NCBI GenBank assembly: GCA_013538855.1
Contig: JABXJS010000079.1
Span: forward strand, 1-64,000
Direction: 5' to 3'
DNA length: 64,000 nucleotides
Source: Herpetosiphonaceae bacterium
GTDB taxonomy: Bacteria; Chloroflexota; Chloroflexia; Chloroflexales; Herpetosiphonaceae
Shown here: piece after piece, positions 17,038 to 25,891 of the stretch
Layout of the letters: every line of letters starts with the position of its first letter
Position numbering within the stretch: the stretch's first letter is position 1
Notes under the pieces: model-generated
Told to the model about the DNA's origin: nothing
What the model saw: the letters and a program-made list of their open reading frames with translations, nothing else
Database searches by the model: none
Program-made: the position numbers and the translations under genes

Positions 17038-18843
17038 TCACCGCTGACAATCAGCGATCAGGCTGGGGTCGGGCGGGATGTGGTAGTGGGTCAGCAGCCG
17101 CTCCATCACATGGGCATAGACCGGGATAGCCAGCGATCCCCAGACATCAGACGGCCGATCAAGCTTGACCAGCACGGCGAACTTTGGCTCCTCGACCGGC
17201 CCAAAGCCAATCACCGAGCCGATTGTTGCGTTCTCGTAGCCGCCATTGCCATCAGGGATCGAGCTCGTGCCGGTCTTGGCGGCAACATTGTAGCCAGGCA
17301 CAAGCGCAACGCCGCCGCTGTTGCCGTTTGGATCATAGTAGCCCTCGTAGAGGCACTTTTCCCACATGCCCTGCGCGAAGGCATAGCTGTTGTTGGCGGT
17401 GCGCACCATCATCGGCTTGATCAGCTCTGAGACCTCCGGGTCGATCACTTGGCGGATGACCTTTGGCTCGATGGTGTGGCACTCTTCGCCCTCGCACCAC
17501 TGCTTAATCAGATAGGGCTGCATCAGCTTGCCGCCGTTGGCCACCGCCGCAATCGCCCGCAGGTGCTGGAGCGGCGTCACCGAGATGCCCTGGCCATAGC
17601 CATTCGTCGAGAGGACAATCGGCCGCCAGTCCTCGGTGCTATCGGGCCACTGGACCATGCCTGCGCCCTCGCCGTTGATCTCGATGCCGGTCGGCTCGCC
17701 ATAGCCAAAGTCATGGACGCCCTGGTAGAAGTGCTCTGCTCCGGTCATTTCAGCAAACTGGAGTGCGCCCACGTTCGATGAGTGCAGCAGTACATTGGCC
17801 GGATTCATCGGCGCGTGGCCGGCACCGTTCCAGTTGGAGCAGCAGCCGGGGGCGCGGGCGATATAGCCAGGATCATCGACCACCGTGTCAGGGGTAAAGG
17901 CGTGGTTCTGAAAGCCGATGGCCAGGTTGATCACCTTGAACGTCGAGCCAGGCTCGTACTGATCGCTCACCGCTGGATTGCGGTTGTACACCTCGGGCGA
18001 GTACTCGGTATAGCGATTGGGGTCGTAGAACGGCCAGCTAGCCATGCCGAGCACAGCGCCGGTTTGCGGATCGAGCACCAGGATTGTGCCGCCGCTGGCG
18101 CTCTTGGCACCGATCGCCTGCGCCAGCTCCTCCTCGATGATGCGCTGCACGCCAGGGTCGATGGTCAGCGTAATTGCTGCGCCATCGCGGGGGGCCTGCA
18201 CCTCGGGCGGGTCGATCCAGATGGGATTGGCGGCGGAGTCGATCTCGGCCTCCATCGAGCCGGGGACCCCGCTGAGCAGCGCGTTGGCATAGCCCTCGAC
18301 ACCGCTGATGCCGACATTCTCGTGGTTGGCCACGCCGACGATGCTAGAGGCGAAGGTGCCGTGCGGATAGACACGGATCGGCTCAGGGGTGAGCACCAGG
18401 GCCGACTCGTCGAGCTGGCGCACCTGCTCGCTGGCCTCAGGCGTCAGGCGGCGGCCCAGCACCACATACTCGCGGGTCGTATCGGTGAGCAGCTGCTTGA
18501 CCTCGCTTGGCTGACGGCCAACCAGCGGAGCCAGCACCAGCGCTAGCGTATCGACGCGCTCAGGATCGATCAGGCGCGGCGTCACGCCCAGGGTGTCGCG
18601 ATCAACATTCATCGCCAGCACACCGCCATCGCTGTCGCGGATGATTCCGCGCTGCGGCAGCAAGGTGCGCTTTGATTGCACCTCGGTGGCGGCCAAGCCC
18701 GAAAGCTCAGCGTGGCGCACCACCTGCACATCAAATAATTTTCGGCCATTCGCCAGCGCCAACACCAAACACGCCAGCAATATCATATTGATACGCCAGC
18801 GCGCCAGCGGCGGCGCTGCCGGAGGAGCAGTCCGAGTCGCCAT
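17038..18843 (-). CDS. ftsI: Septal peptidoglycan transpeptidase FtsI/PBP2
   Basis: Class B penicillin-binding protein that cross-links septal peptidoglycan together with FtsW. The 601-residue protein has an N-terminal membrane anchor (about residues 18-33), a dimerisation/pedestal domain, and a transpeptidase domain with SxxK as STFK (about 300-303), SxN as SSN (355-357) and KTGT (523-526). The extracytoplasmic part has several cysteines, including adjacent Cys334-Cys335 and Cys450, Cys455 and Cys497. No PASTA domains are present. GGAGG precedes the ATG. It lies 16 bases after the FtsL-like gene. Confidence 0.95.
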   Translation of the reverse strand: MATRTAPPAAPPLARWRINMILLACLVLALANGRKLFDVQVVRHAELSGLAATEVQSKRTLLPQRGIIRDSDGGVLAMNVDRDTLGVTPRLIDPERVDTLALVLAPLVGRQPSEVKQLLTDTTREYVVLGRRLTPEASEQVRQLDESALVLTPEPIRVYPHGTFASSIVGVANHENVGISGVEGYANALLSGVPGSMEAEIDSAANPIWIDPPEVQAPRDGAAITLTIDPGVQRIIEEELAQAIGAKSASGGTILVLDPQTGAVLGMASWPFYDPNRYTEYSPEVYNRNPAVSDQYEPGSTFKVINLAIGFQNHAFTPDTVVDDPGYIARAPGCCSNWNGAGHAPMNPANVLLHSSNVGALQFAEMTGAEHFYQGVHDFGYGEPTGIEINGEGAGMVQWPDSTEDWRPIVLSTNGYGQGISVTPLQHLRAIAAVANGGKLMQPYLIKQWCEGEECHTIEPKVIRQVIDPEVSELIKPMMVRTANNSYAFAQGMWEKCLYEGYYDPNGNSGGVALVPGYNVAAKTGTSSIPDGNGGYENATIGSVIGFGPVEEPKFAVLVKLDRPSDVWGSLAIPVYAHVMERLLTHYHIPPDPSLIADCQR

Positions 18844-18859
18844 ACAAGCGCCTCCAGAG

Positions 18860-19231
18860 CTAACGAGCTTCAGCAGTCCAGCGGGAGTCAGGATGGATTT
18901 TAATTGTCAGGTAGCGCGTCTGATCCGGGCGGATCGGCTGCATGCCCAGGGCGAGTGCGCGCTGGCGCACCGCATCGAGCGACTGGGCCTGTTCGATCTC
19001 ATACATCAGCTGCTGGTTGGTACGCTCCAGCTGGGTGCGCTTGTAGCTCAGCTGTTCGAGCTGATAGCCCTGGGTGGAGACGCGCCCGACCTGCACCAAG
19101 TACAGCAGGCTCATCAAGGCCGCCACGACCGCGAGAGTCACCAGCAGGTTAGCCCGCTGTGGACGGGGTGCGGCGGTTGCTGCTGCCTTAGATCGGCTCC
19201 AGCCGGAGAGAGGGCGCGAATACACAGCCAT
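18860..19231 (-). CDS. ftsL: FtsL-like septum formation protein
   Basis: A 123-residue bitopic protein: a short basic N-terminus, one membrane segment (about residues 27-47) and a coiled coil rich in Gln, Leu and Glu (LEQLSYKRTQLERTNQQLMYEIEQ region split over about 57-82), then a short conserved-looking tail with ALGMQPIRP. This is the FtsL/DivIC layout and the usual place between rsmH and ftsI. The start at 19231 follows AAGAGG by five bases; longer in-frame starts would overlap rsmH. FtsL families are recognised mainly by layout, so the call rests on topology and context. Confidence 0.8.
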   Translation of the reverse strand: MAVYSRPLSGWSRSKAAATAAPRPQRANLLVTLAVVAALMSLLYLVQVGRVSTQGYQLEQLSYKRTQLERTNQQLMYEIEQAQSLDAVRQRALALGMQPIRPDQTRYLTIKIHPDSRWTAEAR

Positions 19232-19241
19232 AACGTACCTC

Positions 19242-20243
19242 TTAAAGTTTTGCAGCGACCCGCAGTTTTGCAGATCGAGATCGGACATTCCGAGCGACTT
19301 CTGCGCTTGTCGCTTCGATGGGCTTTTTGGTGATCGGCTGCAAGCTGGGAGCGTAGTTGCAGCTGCGACCAACCGGGTAGATGCATGGCCTAGGCCCAGG
19401 CAGGTCTGGGGCCAGGATGTGCGGGCAGGCCAGAATTTCTAGTTTGGCCGGCAGCAAACATGGGCTGCTGGCCCTGCGAAACCACTCTTTGACGATGCGA
19501 TCCTCAAGCGAGTGGAAGGTGATAACAGCGAGGCGTCCGCCAGGGCGCAGCAGATCAGTCGCAGCGTGCAGCCCTTCCTCAAGCGCCTTCAGCTCATCGT
19601 TGACAGCAATGCGCAGCGCCTGAAACGTGCGCGTTGCTGGGTGGGTTGGGCCGCGCTTCCCACCAAGGGCGCGGCTGACGATCTCGGCCAGCTCGCTGGT
19701 GCGCGTGAGCGGACGGGTCCGGCGCTGCTGCACAATGCGCTGCGCGATGCGCCGCGACTGGCGCTCCTCGCCGTAGGTGTAGATCAGATCGGCCAGCTCA
19801 TTCTCTGGCAGGGTATTGACGAGGTCGGCGGCGGTCAGCGGCTGCTGCTGATCCATGCGCATATCTAAAGGTGCATCGGCCTGGAACGAGAAGCCGCGCT
19901 CAGCTGTGTCGAGCTGCGGCGAGGAGACGCCGATATCGAGTAAAATACCATCGACCGCCTCCCAGCCTTGGGCGCTGGCGAGCATGCGTAGCTGGCGGTA
20001 GTTGCCATAGACGATCGTCGCACGGTCGCCAAAGGGCGCGAGGCGCTCACGGGCCGCCTCCAGCGCCATAGCATCTTGGTCGATGCCGAGCAGCTGCCCA
20101 TCAGGCGCGGCGTGCTCTAGGATGCCAGCGCTGTGGCCGCCCCAACCGAGGGTGCCGTCGATGTAGCGCCCGCCTGCGCGAATAGCGAGGGCCTCAAGCA
20201 CCTCGGAGTATAGGACTGGAATGTGCGGGGTGGTATCGGTCAT
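19242..20243 (-). CDS. rsmH: 16S rRNA (cytosine1402-N4)-methyltransferase RsmH/MraW
   Basis: SAM-dependent methyltransferase that modifies C1402 of 16S rRNA. The 333-residue protein begins with [15 protein letters not shown], the SAM motif [49 protein letters not shown] and the C-terminal [19 protein letters not shown] chose the ATG at 20243 directly after a possible GTG at 20246; AAGG lies about 12 bases upstream, so the site is weak. It follows mraZ by 60 bases, the standard dcw start. Confidence 0.96.
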   Translation of the reverse strand: MTDTTPHIPVLYSEVLEALAIRAGGRYIDGTLGWGGHSAGILEHAAPDGQLLGIDQDAMALEAARERLAPFGDRATIVYGNYRQLRMLASAQGWEAVDGILLDIGVSSPQLDTAERGFSFQADAPLDMRMDQQQPLTAADLVNTLPENELADLIYTYGEERQSRRIAQRIVQQRRTRPLTRTSELAEIVSRALGGKRGPTHPATRTFQALRIAVNDELKALEEGLHAATDLLRPGGRLAVITFHSLEDRIVKEWFRRASSPCLLPAKLEILACPHILAPDLPGPRPCIYPVGRSCNYAPSLQPITKKPIEATSAEVARNVRSRSAKLRVAAKL

Positions 20244-20303
20244 CACGCTGGCTCGCCTTGTGTGCTGCGAGTATGGCGCTAGGCGCTAGCGGGCGGCGCG
20301 CTG

Positions 20304-20735
20304 CTAGATGCCTAGCGCGGCCACTTGCTCGGCAATCTCAGGGCCTTGCTCGGGGAAACTGTCGATCACGGCCTGCCAGCGCTCGCTCGACCAAATTTCG
20401 ATGAACGAGTCCATGCCTGCGACAACAGCATCGGTCTCGATACCGGCGTACTGGCGCAGGTTGGCTGGCAGCAGAATGCGCCCCTGTTTATCGAGCTCCA
20501 AGTCAGCAGCGCTGGCGAAGAGCAGGCGGCGCAGGTTGCGCGTAGCAGGCTGGCTCATCGGCAGCGCGTTGACGCGCTCGGCCAGCTCCTTCCATACGCT
20601 CATCGGATAGACCAAGAGGTTCTGGTCGAAGCCGCGCGTTACCACAAGGCCCTCTTCTAGCTCCGAGCGAAATTTCGCCGGGATCGCTACGCGGCCTTTG
20701 GTATCGACTGTATGTTCGTACTCGCCCAGAAACAT
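20304..20735 (-). CDS. mraZ: Transcriptional regulator MraZ
   Basis: First gene of the dcw cluster; AbrB-fold DNA-binding protein that represses the operon by binding TGGGN repeats. The 143-residue protein starts MFLGEYEHTVDTKGRVAIPAKF-like sequence split as the first SpoVT/AbrB half, with RRLLFASAADLELDKQGRIL as the second half, followed by LPANLRQYAGIE. GGAG lies five bases before the ATG. The promoter and three TGGGG repeats just upstream support autoregulation. Confidence 0.97.
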   Translation of the reverse strand: MFLGEYEHTVDTKGRVAIPAKFRSELEEGLVVTRGFDQNLLVYPMSVWKELAERVNALPMSQPATRNLRRLLFASAADLELDKQGRILLPANLRQYAGIETDAVVAGMDSFIEIWSSERWQAVIDSFPEQGPEIAEQVAALGI

Positions 20736-20813
20736 TGGTACTCCAGTGTCAAACCTTTTAGAACATTGGTTCTATAGATGGGTGGGCTTTTAGGGAAAGA
20801 TCTCTGTGTTTTT

Positions 20814-20838
20814 CCCCACTTTCCCCCACTTATCCCCA
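20814..20838 (-). promoter_or_regulatory. MraZ operator: three TGGGG boxes at 10-bp period
   Basis: On the minus strand TGGGG occurs at 20838-20834, 20828-20824 and 20818-20814, each separated by exactly five bases, the known layout of MraZ-binding sites. The array starts a few bases beyond the predicted transcript start and lies about 79 bases before mraZ, so bound MraZ could block early transcription. Confidence 0.88.
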
Positions 20839-20849
20839 CCGTTGTCGCT

Positions 20850-20878
20850 ATTATATGTCATGCTGTAGGTTTTTACAA
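20850..20878 (-). promoter_or_regulatory. dcw operon promoter
   Basis: Minus strand: -35 TTGTAA (20873-20878), 17-bp spacer and perfect -10 TATAAT (20850-20855). The predicted start is near 20843, immediately before the MraZ boxes. Confidence 0.8.
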
Positions 20879-21021
20879 CCTAGAAGGGCAGCATCATGAC
20901 TGTCTGAAGCCTGTGCTGCTCTGCTATCGCCAGGCGTATAAATCATAAACTATTGACACTTTTCGCAGCATGTGGGCTACCTGATCGTCATAGATTGTTA
21001 AGCTTGCGCGGCTGATTTAGC

Positions 21022-21049
21022 TTGACGCTAGCATGAGCCTAGCTATAGA
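21022..21049 (+). promoter_or_regulatory. Promoter of the hybrid histidine kinase gene
   Basis: -35 TTGACG (21022-21027), 16-bp spacer, -10 TATAGA (21044-21049), 38 bases before the kinase ATG. The rest of the gap between this and the dcw promoter (20880-21020) shows no gene. Confidence 0.6.
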
Positions 21050-21087
21050 ATGACCTTGCACGACATCCGACAGAGAGGCACAGCAGT

Positions 21088-24000
21088 ATGGCGCGCGGGA
21101 TTTTCCTGAGCATATGGAGCGCTGTTGTCACCACGGCCCTACTGTGGGCAGGCCTTGTGCTGCACGTTCCAGCGGTTTGGTTAATCGCCTTGGGCGTCGT
21201 ACAGGTTGGGTTAATGTGGTGGCAAGAACCATGGGCCGTGGGCAGCATGCTTGGCAGCATTATCTTTGGGGCCATTAACCACTGGTCTGGTCTTCAGATA
21301 GGTCTGCTGGGCGCGCTGTTGCTGCTCCAGGGCTGGCTGCCGATGGTTGTATTTCGCGGGCGCAAGCTGGCCTACGATCTGTGTCGTGACACAGCACTGA
21401 GCGCATTTCTGGCGCTCGGTGTCTTGCTTAACAGTGGGCTGAGCGCACTGTGTGGCACACTTGTATGGTGGCTACAAAACCAGCGCGACGAGCTGCCAGT
21501 GACGATCGCTATGCTCTGGCTCGCCCACAGCATGATCGCGCTGGTTGTGGTGATGCCCACCCTGCGCTTCGGCACCCATAAGCTGCCTAACCGCGGGCGA
21601 TTTAGCTCCCTAGCCGCCAGACAGCGCAGCATCCAGGCACCCAGCCTAACGTGGTCAGATATCGGCCTGCTGCTGCTGATGCTGGTTATGATTGCAACCC
21701 TCACGGTGGCGATCAACTCGGTAACGAGCATACCGCCACAGCTCACCAACGTCTTATTTTTGATCCCCATCGTCGTGCTAATGATCCAGCGCGGCTTTGA
21801 TGGCGCGCTGCTCTCTGCCGCGCTCAGCCTGATTGTGGCCACCACTGTTGCGAACTACATCCTGCCAGCACGCAATCCAGGCGCGACCATCGAGCGGCTG
21901 CAGATCGTCACGATTGTGTTTGAGATGGGCATCTATTACTTAATCAGCATTGTGGTCGGCCTGCTGCTCGATGCGCAGCGCCTGGAGCGCAAACGGCTAG
22001 CGACGCTGCTTAACCTTGATCGCTCAATCGTCACAGCAAGCAGCGATCAAGAGCTGAGCGACCGCTTGGCCCAGGCCGTTCACCAGGCCACCGATCAGGC
22101 GACATGCGTGATCTGGCGCTACGATGCCAGCAGCAGACAGCTGCTCCCGCTCAGTCGTGTACCGCGCTATCTGGGCCGCGACCTGCTGAGTCAGCCACTC
22201 CAGCTGGAGCAGTTCCCGATTCTGCAGCAGCCACTCAGCACCAACACCGCCCGCATTCTGCATAGCAGCAACCTCGATCTGCCGCCAAGCACCAGTGCGC
22301 TGTGGCTTGAGACTGGCTACATCGCGGCGATGCTGATACCGCTGCCGGGCACAGAAGCACCAATCGGCATGGTGGGGGTGTTTGATCTGCGCCCAGAGCG
22401 CCATTTTACAGCGCAGGAGATGCGCTTGATCGAGGTTATGAGCAGCCAAGCCGCCGCAGCGCTCGAGCAGCACCGGCTGATCACCGCGCTGCGCTCGCAA
22501 ACCCACCAGCTCAACGCAGTCACGCAGATCACGGCCACGCTGAATACAACCCTTGATCTTGACCTCGTGTGCAGCAAAATCATCACCACGATCGGGCAGG
22601 TACAGCCCTACGATTGGGCACTCGTGGCGCTGATGCGACAGGATGCGCAGGCCGCCCGCGTGCAAACGATCACGCCCTGGCAGTCGTCACCGCTTGAGGT
22701 TGGCAGCGAGATCAGCTTCGAGGAGCGGCTGGTGACGATCTTTCAGCATCAAACCGAGCCGATTACGCTTAATCTCAGCACAAACACAGCAGCCTGGTGC
22801 CAACAGCTGCACCAGCATCATCTCCAGAGCGCGCTGCTGCTGCCGCTGCGCCGTGAAGGCAAGTGCCTCGCCGTCGTGCTGCTCTGTAGCACCACACCCC
22901 ACGATTTCATTACGATCAATCAGCAGGTGCTCGTGGTGCTCGCACGGCACATGGCACTGGCGATCTCAAATGCACAGTTCTACGCTGAGCTAGCGCGCGC
23001 CTACCGTGCCCAAGAGGACGCCCAAGATGCGCTGCTGCAAACCGAGCGCTTTAGAGCCTTAGGCGAGTTAGCCAGCGGCATCGCCCACGATTTCAACAAC
23101 TTGCTCGCCGGCATCTTGGGCCACACGCAGCTCCTGCTGCTGGACGCACCACCAAGCAGCAGCGAAACATTAAGCGTCATTGAGCAAGCTGCGCGCGATG
23201 GCACGCATATGATTCAGCGCATCCAGCAGTTTGCCGGGTCACGCGGCGGCCATATCAACGAAGAGATCGACATCCACCGGCTCATCCACGATGTGATCGA
23301 ATTTACGCGCCCGCGCTGGAAGCAGACCCAGGCCCCAATCCAGCCTGTGTTGGATCTCCAGCCGGTACCAAATTTCTGGGGATCGCCGCACGAGCTACGT
23401 CAAGTGCTCGTAAACCTGGTCATCAATGCCATTGATGCGATGGCCGCAGGTGGCACGCTGACAATCCACACAACACGCAGCGCCAGCGACCTGATCATTC
23501 AAGTCTGCGACACTGGCATCGGCATGAGCGAAGCAACGGTCGCCGCTATGTGGACGCCATTTTTCACCACCAAGGGCGAGCGCGGCACCGGCCTAGGTAT
23601 GACCATGGTGCACTCGATTGTTGTCCAGCAGCATGGCGGGCGCATCGACGTCAACAGCCATGAGGGCCAAGGCACATGTATCAGCCTCTATCTACCCTAT
23701 AGCCACGAGGATCAAGAGCCGCGCAGCGCGCCAGCCAGCAGCGATGCGGCGCAGGTAACATCCGGGCTGATTCTGGTTGTCGAGCATGATGTGCGCGTGC
23801 AGTCCGCCCTCAAGCAGCTGCTCACCAGCTGGGGCCATGCGGTTGTGTGCGTCACAATGGGCAGTGCAGCGCTCGCGGAGCTAGCAGCGAGCAGCTTTGA
23901 TCTCATCATCATCGATGGCAGCCTGATCGACATGAGCGCTTGGGCGCTGGCAGCGCAGGCAAAGCAGCAGCATAGTCGACTCGCCGTGGTGCTGCTGACA

Positions 24001-24138
24001 TTTTGGCTGGGCTTTAACGATAATGAGCAGCGGCACAATGTTTTCGATGCCGTGCTACCCAAGCCATTCGAGTCGCAGCAGCTATACAGCACGATCAGCG
24101 AGCTAATGTATCAAAAACGAACAGTCGAGCACTTATGA
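21088..24138 (+). CDS. Hybrid sensor histidine kinase, MASE1-like, two GAF, receiver
   Basis: A 1016-residue membrane sensor. An N-terminal multi-pass region (about residues 1-165, MASE1-like) and a second hydrophobic block (about 185-295) precede two GAF-like domains (about 310-460 and 475-635). The kinase core has the phospho-accepting His667 in GIAHDFNNLLA, N-box NLVINAIDAMAAGGTL, G1 DTGIGMS, FFTTK and G2 GTGLGM. The C-terminus is a receiver domain with Asp943 in LIIIDGS and the Lys of LPKPF. The start has GAGAGG upstream. It shares four bases with the DUF2231 gene. No cognate response regulator or DNA-binding domain is nearby, so the target is unknown; the oxidase operon downstream is a possible but unproven link. 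Confidence 0.9.
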   Translation: MARGIFLSIWSAVVTTALLWAGLVLHVPAVWLIALGVVQVGLMWWQEPWAVGSMLGSIIFGAINHWSGLQIGLLGALLLLQGWLPMVVFRGRKLAYDLCRDTALSAFLALGVLLNSGLSALCGTLVWWLQNQRDELPVTIAMLWLAHSMIALVVVMPTLRFGTHKLPNRGRFSSLAARQRSIQAPSLTWSDIGLLLLMLVMIATLTVAINSVTSIPPQLTNVLFLIPIVVLMIQRGFDGALLSAALSLIVATTVANYILPARNPGATIERLQIVTIVFEMGIYYLISIVVGLLLDAQRLERKRLATLLNLDRSIVTASSDQELSDRLAQAVHQATDQATCVIWRYDASSRQLLPLSRVPRYLGRDLLSQPLQLEQFPILQQPLSTNTARILHSSNLDLPPSTSALWLETGYIAAMLIPLPGTEAPIGMVGVFDLRPERHFTAQEMRLIEVMSSQAAAALEQHRLITALRSQTHQLNAVTQITATLNTTLDLDLVCSKIITTIGQVQPYDWALVALMRQDAQAARVQTITPWQSSPLEVGSEISFEERLVTIFQHQTEPITLNLSTNTAAWCQQLHQHHLQSALLLPLRREGKCLAVVLLCSTTPHDFITINQQVLVVLARHMALAISNAQFYAELARAYRAQEDAQDALLQTERFRALGELASGIAHDFNNLLAGILGHTQLLLLDAPPSSSETLSVIEQAARDGTHMIQRIQQFAGSRGGHINEEIDIHRLIHDVIEFTRPRWKQTQAPIQPVLDLQPVPNFWGSPHELRQVLVNLVINAIDAMAAGGTLTIHTTRSASDLIIQVCDTGIGMSEATVAAMWTPFFTTKGERGTGLGMTMVHSIVVQQHGGRIDVNSHEGQGTCISLYLPYSHEDQEPRSAPASSDAAQVTSGLILVVEHDVRVQSALKQLLTSWGHAVVCVTMGSAALAELAASSFDLIIIDGSLIDMSAWALAAQAKQQHSRLAVVLLTFWLGFNDNEQRHNVFDAVLPKPFESQQLYSTISELMYQKRTVEHL

Positions 24139-24521
24139 GTTTTCTGCTACACCCGCCGACCGTCCATTTCCCAATCGCCCTGCTGCTCATCGGCTCACTC
24201 ATCGAGCTTGGTGGCGCACGCTGGCCGAGCTGGCAGGCCAGTGGCCAGCTTATGCAGCGCATCGGTCTCTGGAGTGCGCTGCTCGCCATTCTGACCGGAT
24301 TCATCAGCGTTGCGCTGGCCTTTGCCGCACTGCAGCCCCACCTTGGTTGGCTCAACGCCCATGCGGCACTCGGGCTGGGCATCACAGCGCTCTACTGGCG
24401 CTTAGTCATGGGGCGCACAGCGCTATCATGGCAGGCACGGCGGCGCTGGCTGATTCTTGGCTGCGCCCTGATCGTGCTGAGCGGGTGGATGGGCGGCAAA
24501 CTCACACTGTGGATTCATTAA
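24135..24521 (+). CDS. DUF2231 membrane protein
   Basis: A 128-residue protein with four hydrophobic segments, beginning LLHPPTVHFPIALLLIGSLI, which carries the HP..VHFPIA signature of the DUF2231 family. Several polar residues lie at the membrane edges (two histidines near residues 6 and 11; HAALG near 76), a pattern seen in small cofactor-binding or redox-linked membrane proteins. Its function is unknown. The ATGA overlap with the histidine kinase suggests co-translation, and it lies upstream of the oxidase operon, which has its own promoter. Confidence 0.8.
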   Translation: MSFLLHPPTVHFPIALLLIGSLIELGGARWPSWQASGQLMQRIGLWSALLAILTGFISVALAFAALQPHLGWLNAHAALGLGITALYWRLVMGRTALSWQARRRWLILGCALIVLSGWMGGKLTLWIH

Positions 24522-24593
24522 CATCCTTTAGACATCTTCCCCATCATTTGATACTATTCAGCAGGGACCCGCCTCTACAATAGCTATGTCAAC

Positions 24594-24621
24594 TTGTTGC
24601 ATTCGTAATTCAGTGTACAAT
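24594..24621 (+). promoter_or_regulatory. Probable promoter of the caa3 oxidase operon
   Basis: -35 TTGTTG (24594-24599), 16-bp spacer, -10 TACAAT (24616-24621). A leader of about 160 bases follows before coxB. The -35 is weak, and this is the best match in the 267-bp gap. Confidence 0.5.
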
Positions 24622-24788
24622 AAGCTCGGTCAGCCCCTCTCTGGCGCAATCTAACTAGCGTTGCCGTTCATGTCGAAGGGCAACACCACAGTATGCGCTG
24701 CGATAGGGGCGTAGCAATGTAAAGGCATCGGTGGGGCGTGATGGCTCCCCGGGTTTTTCGCGTTTTGGTCTCACCGAAGGAGGCATCA

Positions 24789-25880
24789 ATGCCGTATCGT
24801 CGGCCAACCAAGGCCCTAGGACGGATCGGGTTGCTGTTGATCGCCGCAACAATGTTGGTGGCATGCGGCCAAGCAACTCCCCAGACAATGCTCGACCCAC
24901 AGTCCGACAGCACACGCACGATTTTCAATCTGGCGGTGCTGCTGTTCTGGCTGGGTGTGGGCGTGTTCGTGATTGTCCAAACATGGCTGATCGTATCTGT
25001 GTTCAAGTACCGCCACAAGTACAACGATCAGCTGCCAGCTCAGATTCACGGGAACACCAAGGTCGAGATCGCCTGGACGATTGTGCCAGCGATTATTGCG
25101 ATCTTCATCTTTGTGTTGACATTTCAGGCGATCCAAAAGATCGAGGTCAAGCCCAGCGTGGCTAGCGCCGATGAAGTGCACATTCAGGTGATCGGACACC
25201 AGTGGTGGTGGGAGTTCCGCTACCCTGACATCACCACCGCCGACGGCAAGGTGCTTGTCACCGCCAACGAGATGTGGATTCCCGCAGGCAAGGTGATCGA
25301 TCTCACGGTCACATCGGCGGACGTAATCCACGACTTCTGGATTCCGGCGCTCTCTGGTAAGCGCGACGCCCTGCCAGTGCACGAGACCAAGATCTGGTTC
25401 AAAGCCGACGACGTGCCCGATGGCGAGCCAAAGGTCTACTGGGGCCAGTGCGCCGAGTACTGCGGCACCGAGCACGCCTACATGAAGATGCGCGTTGTGG
25501 CCGCCAGCCCCAACGACTTTCAGACGTGGGTGACGGAGCAGAGCGGCCCGGCCGTCAACGCCGATCTACCGGCAGACTTCACTGCGGCAGGCTGTATCGG
25601 CTGTCATGTTATTCGCGGCACCGATGCGGCCAACGGTGGTCAAATCGGCCCCGACCTGACCCACTTCGGCTCGCGCATGACGATTGCTGCTGGCACGCTG
25701 GACAACAACCGCGATAACCTGCATCGCTGGCTCGACAGCCCAGATGCAGTCAAGCCTGGCAATATTATGACGCAAGTCATCAAGGACGATACGCTAAGCC
25801 CGGAGCAACTTAATACCCTGACTGACTACCTGATCAGCCTTGACCCGGGAATTGATGCCAAAGAACAGGCCGCTAAATAG
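24789..25880 (+). CDS. coxB: Cytochrome c oxidase subunit II fused to cytochrome c
   Basis: Subunit II of a caa3-type heme-copper oxidase, which takes electrons at the CuA site. From the start at 24789 (AAGGAGG upstream) the 363-residue protein has a lipoprotein signal with the lipobox Cys26 (MLVACGQ), two membrane helices (about 42-65 and 88-110), HQWWWEFRYPDI, and the CuA ligands in VIHDFWIP and GQCAEYCGTEHAYMKM. A C-terminal cytochrome c domain carries CIGCH and a distal Met region (PGNIMTQ). The fused heme domain defines the caa3 type. First gene of coxBACD-ctaG. Confidence 0.96.
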   Translation: MPYRRPTKALGRIGLLLIAATMLVACGQATPQTMLDPQSDSTRTIFNLAVLLFWLGVGVFVIVQTWLIVSVFKYRHKYNDQLPAQIHGNTKVEIAWTIVPAIIAIFIFVLTFQAIQKIEVKPSVASADEVHIQVIGHQWWWEFRYPDITTADGKVLVTANEMWIPAGKVIDLTVTSADVIHDFWIPALSGKRDALPVHETKIWFKADDVPDGEPKVYWGQCAEYCGTEHAYMKMRVVAASPNDFQTWVTEQSGPAVNADLPADFTAAGCIGCHVIRGTDAANGGQIGPDLTHFGSRMTIAAGTLDNNRDNLHRWLDSPDAVKPGNIMTQVIKDDTLSPEQLNTLTDYLISLDPGIDAKEQAAK

Positions 25881-25891
25881 GAGGAGCCTCT

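Noticed and set aside
20831-20839. TTATCCCCA as a DnaA box upstream of mraZ
   Set aside because: It lies within the strict 10-bp TGGGG array, which is better explained as the MraZ operator.
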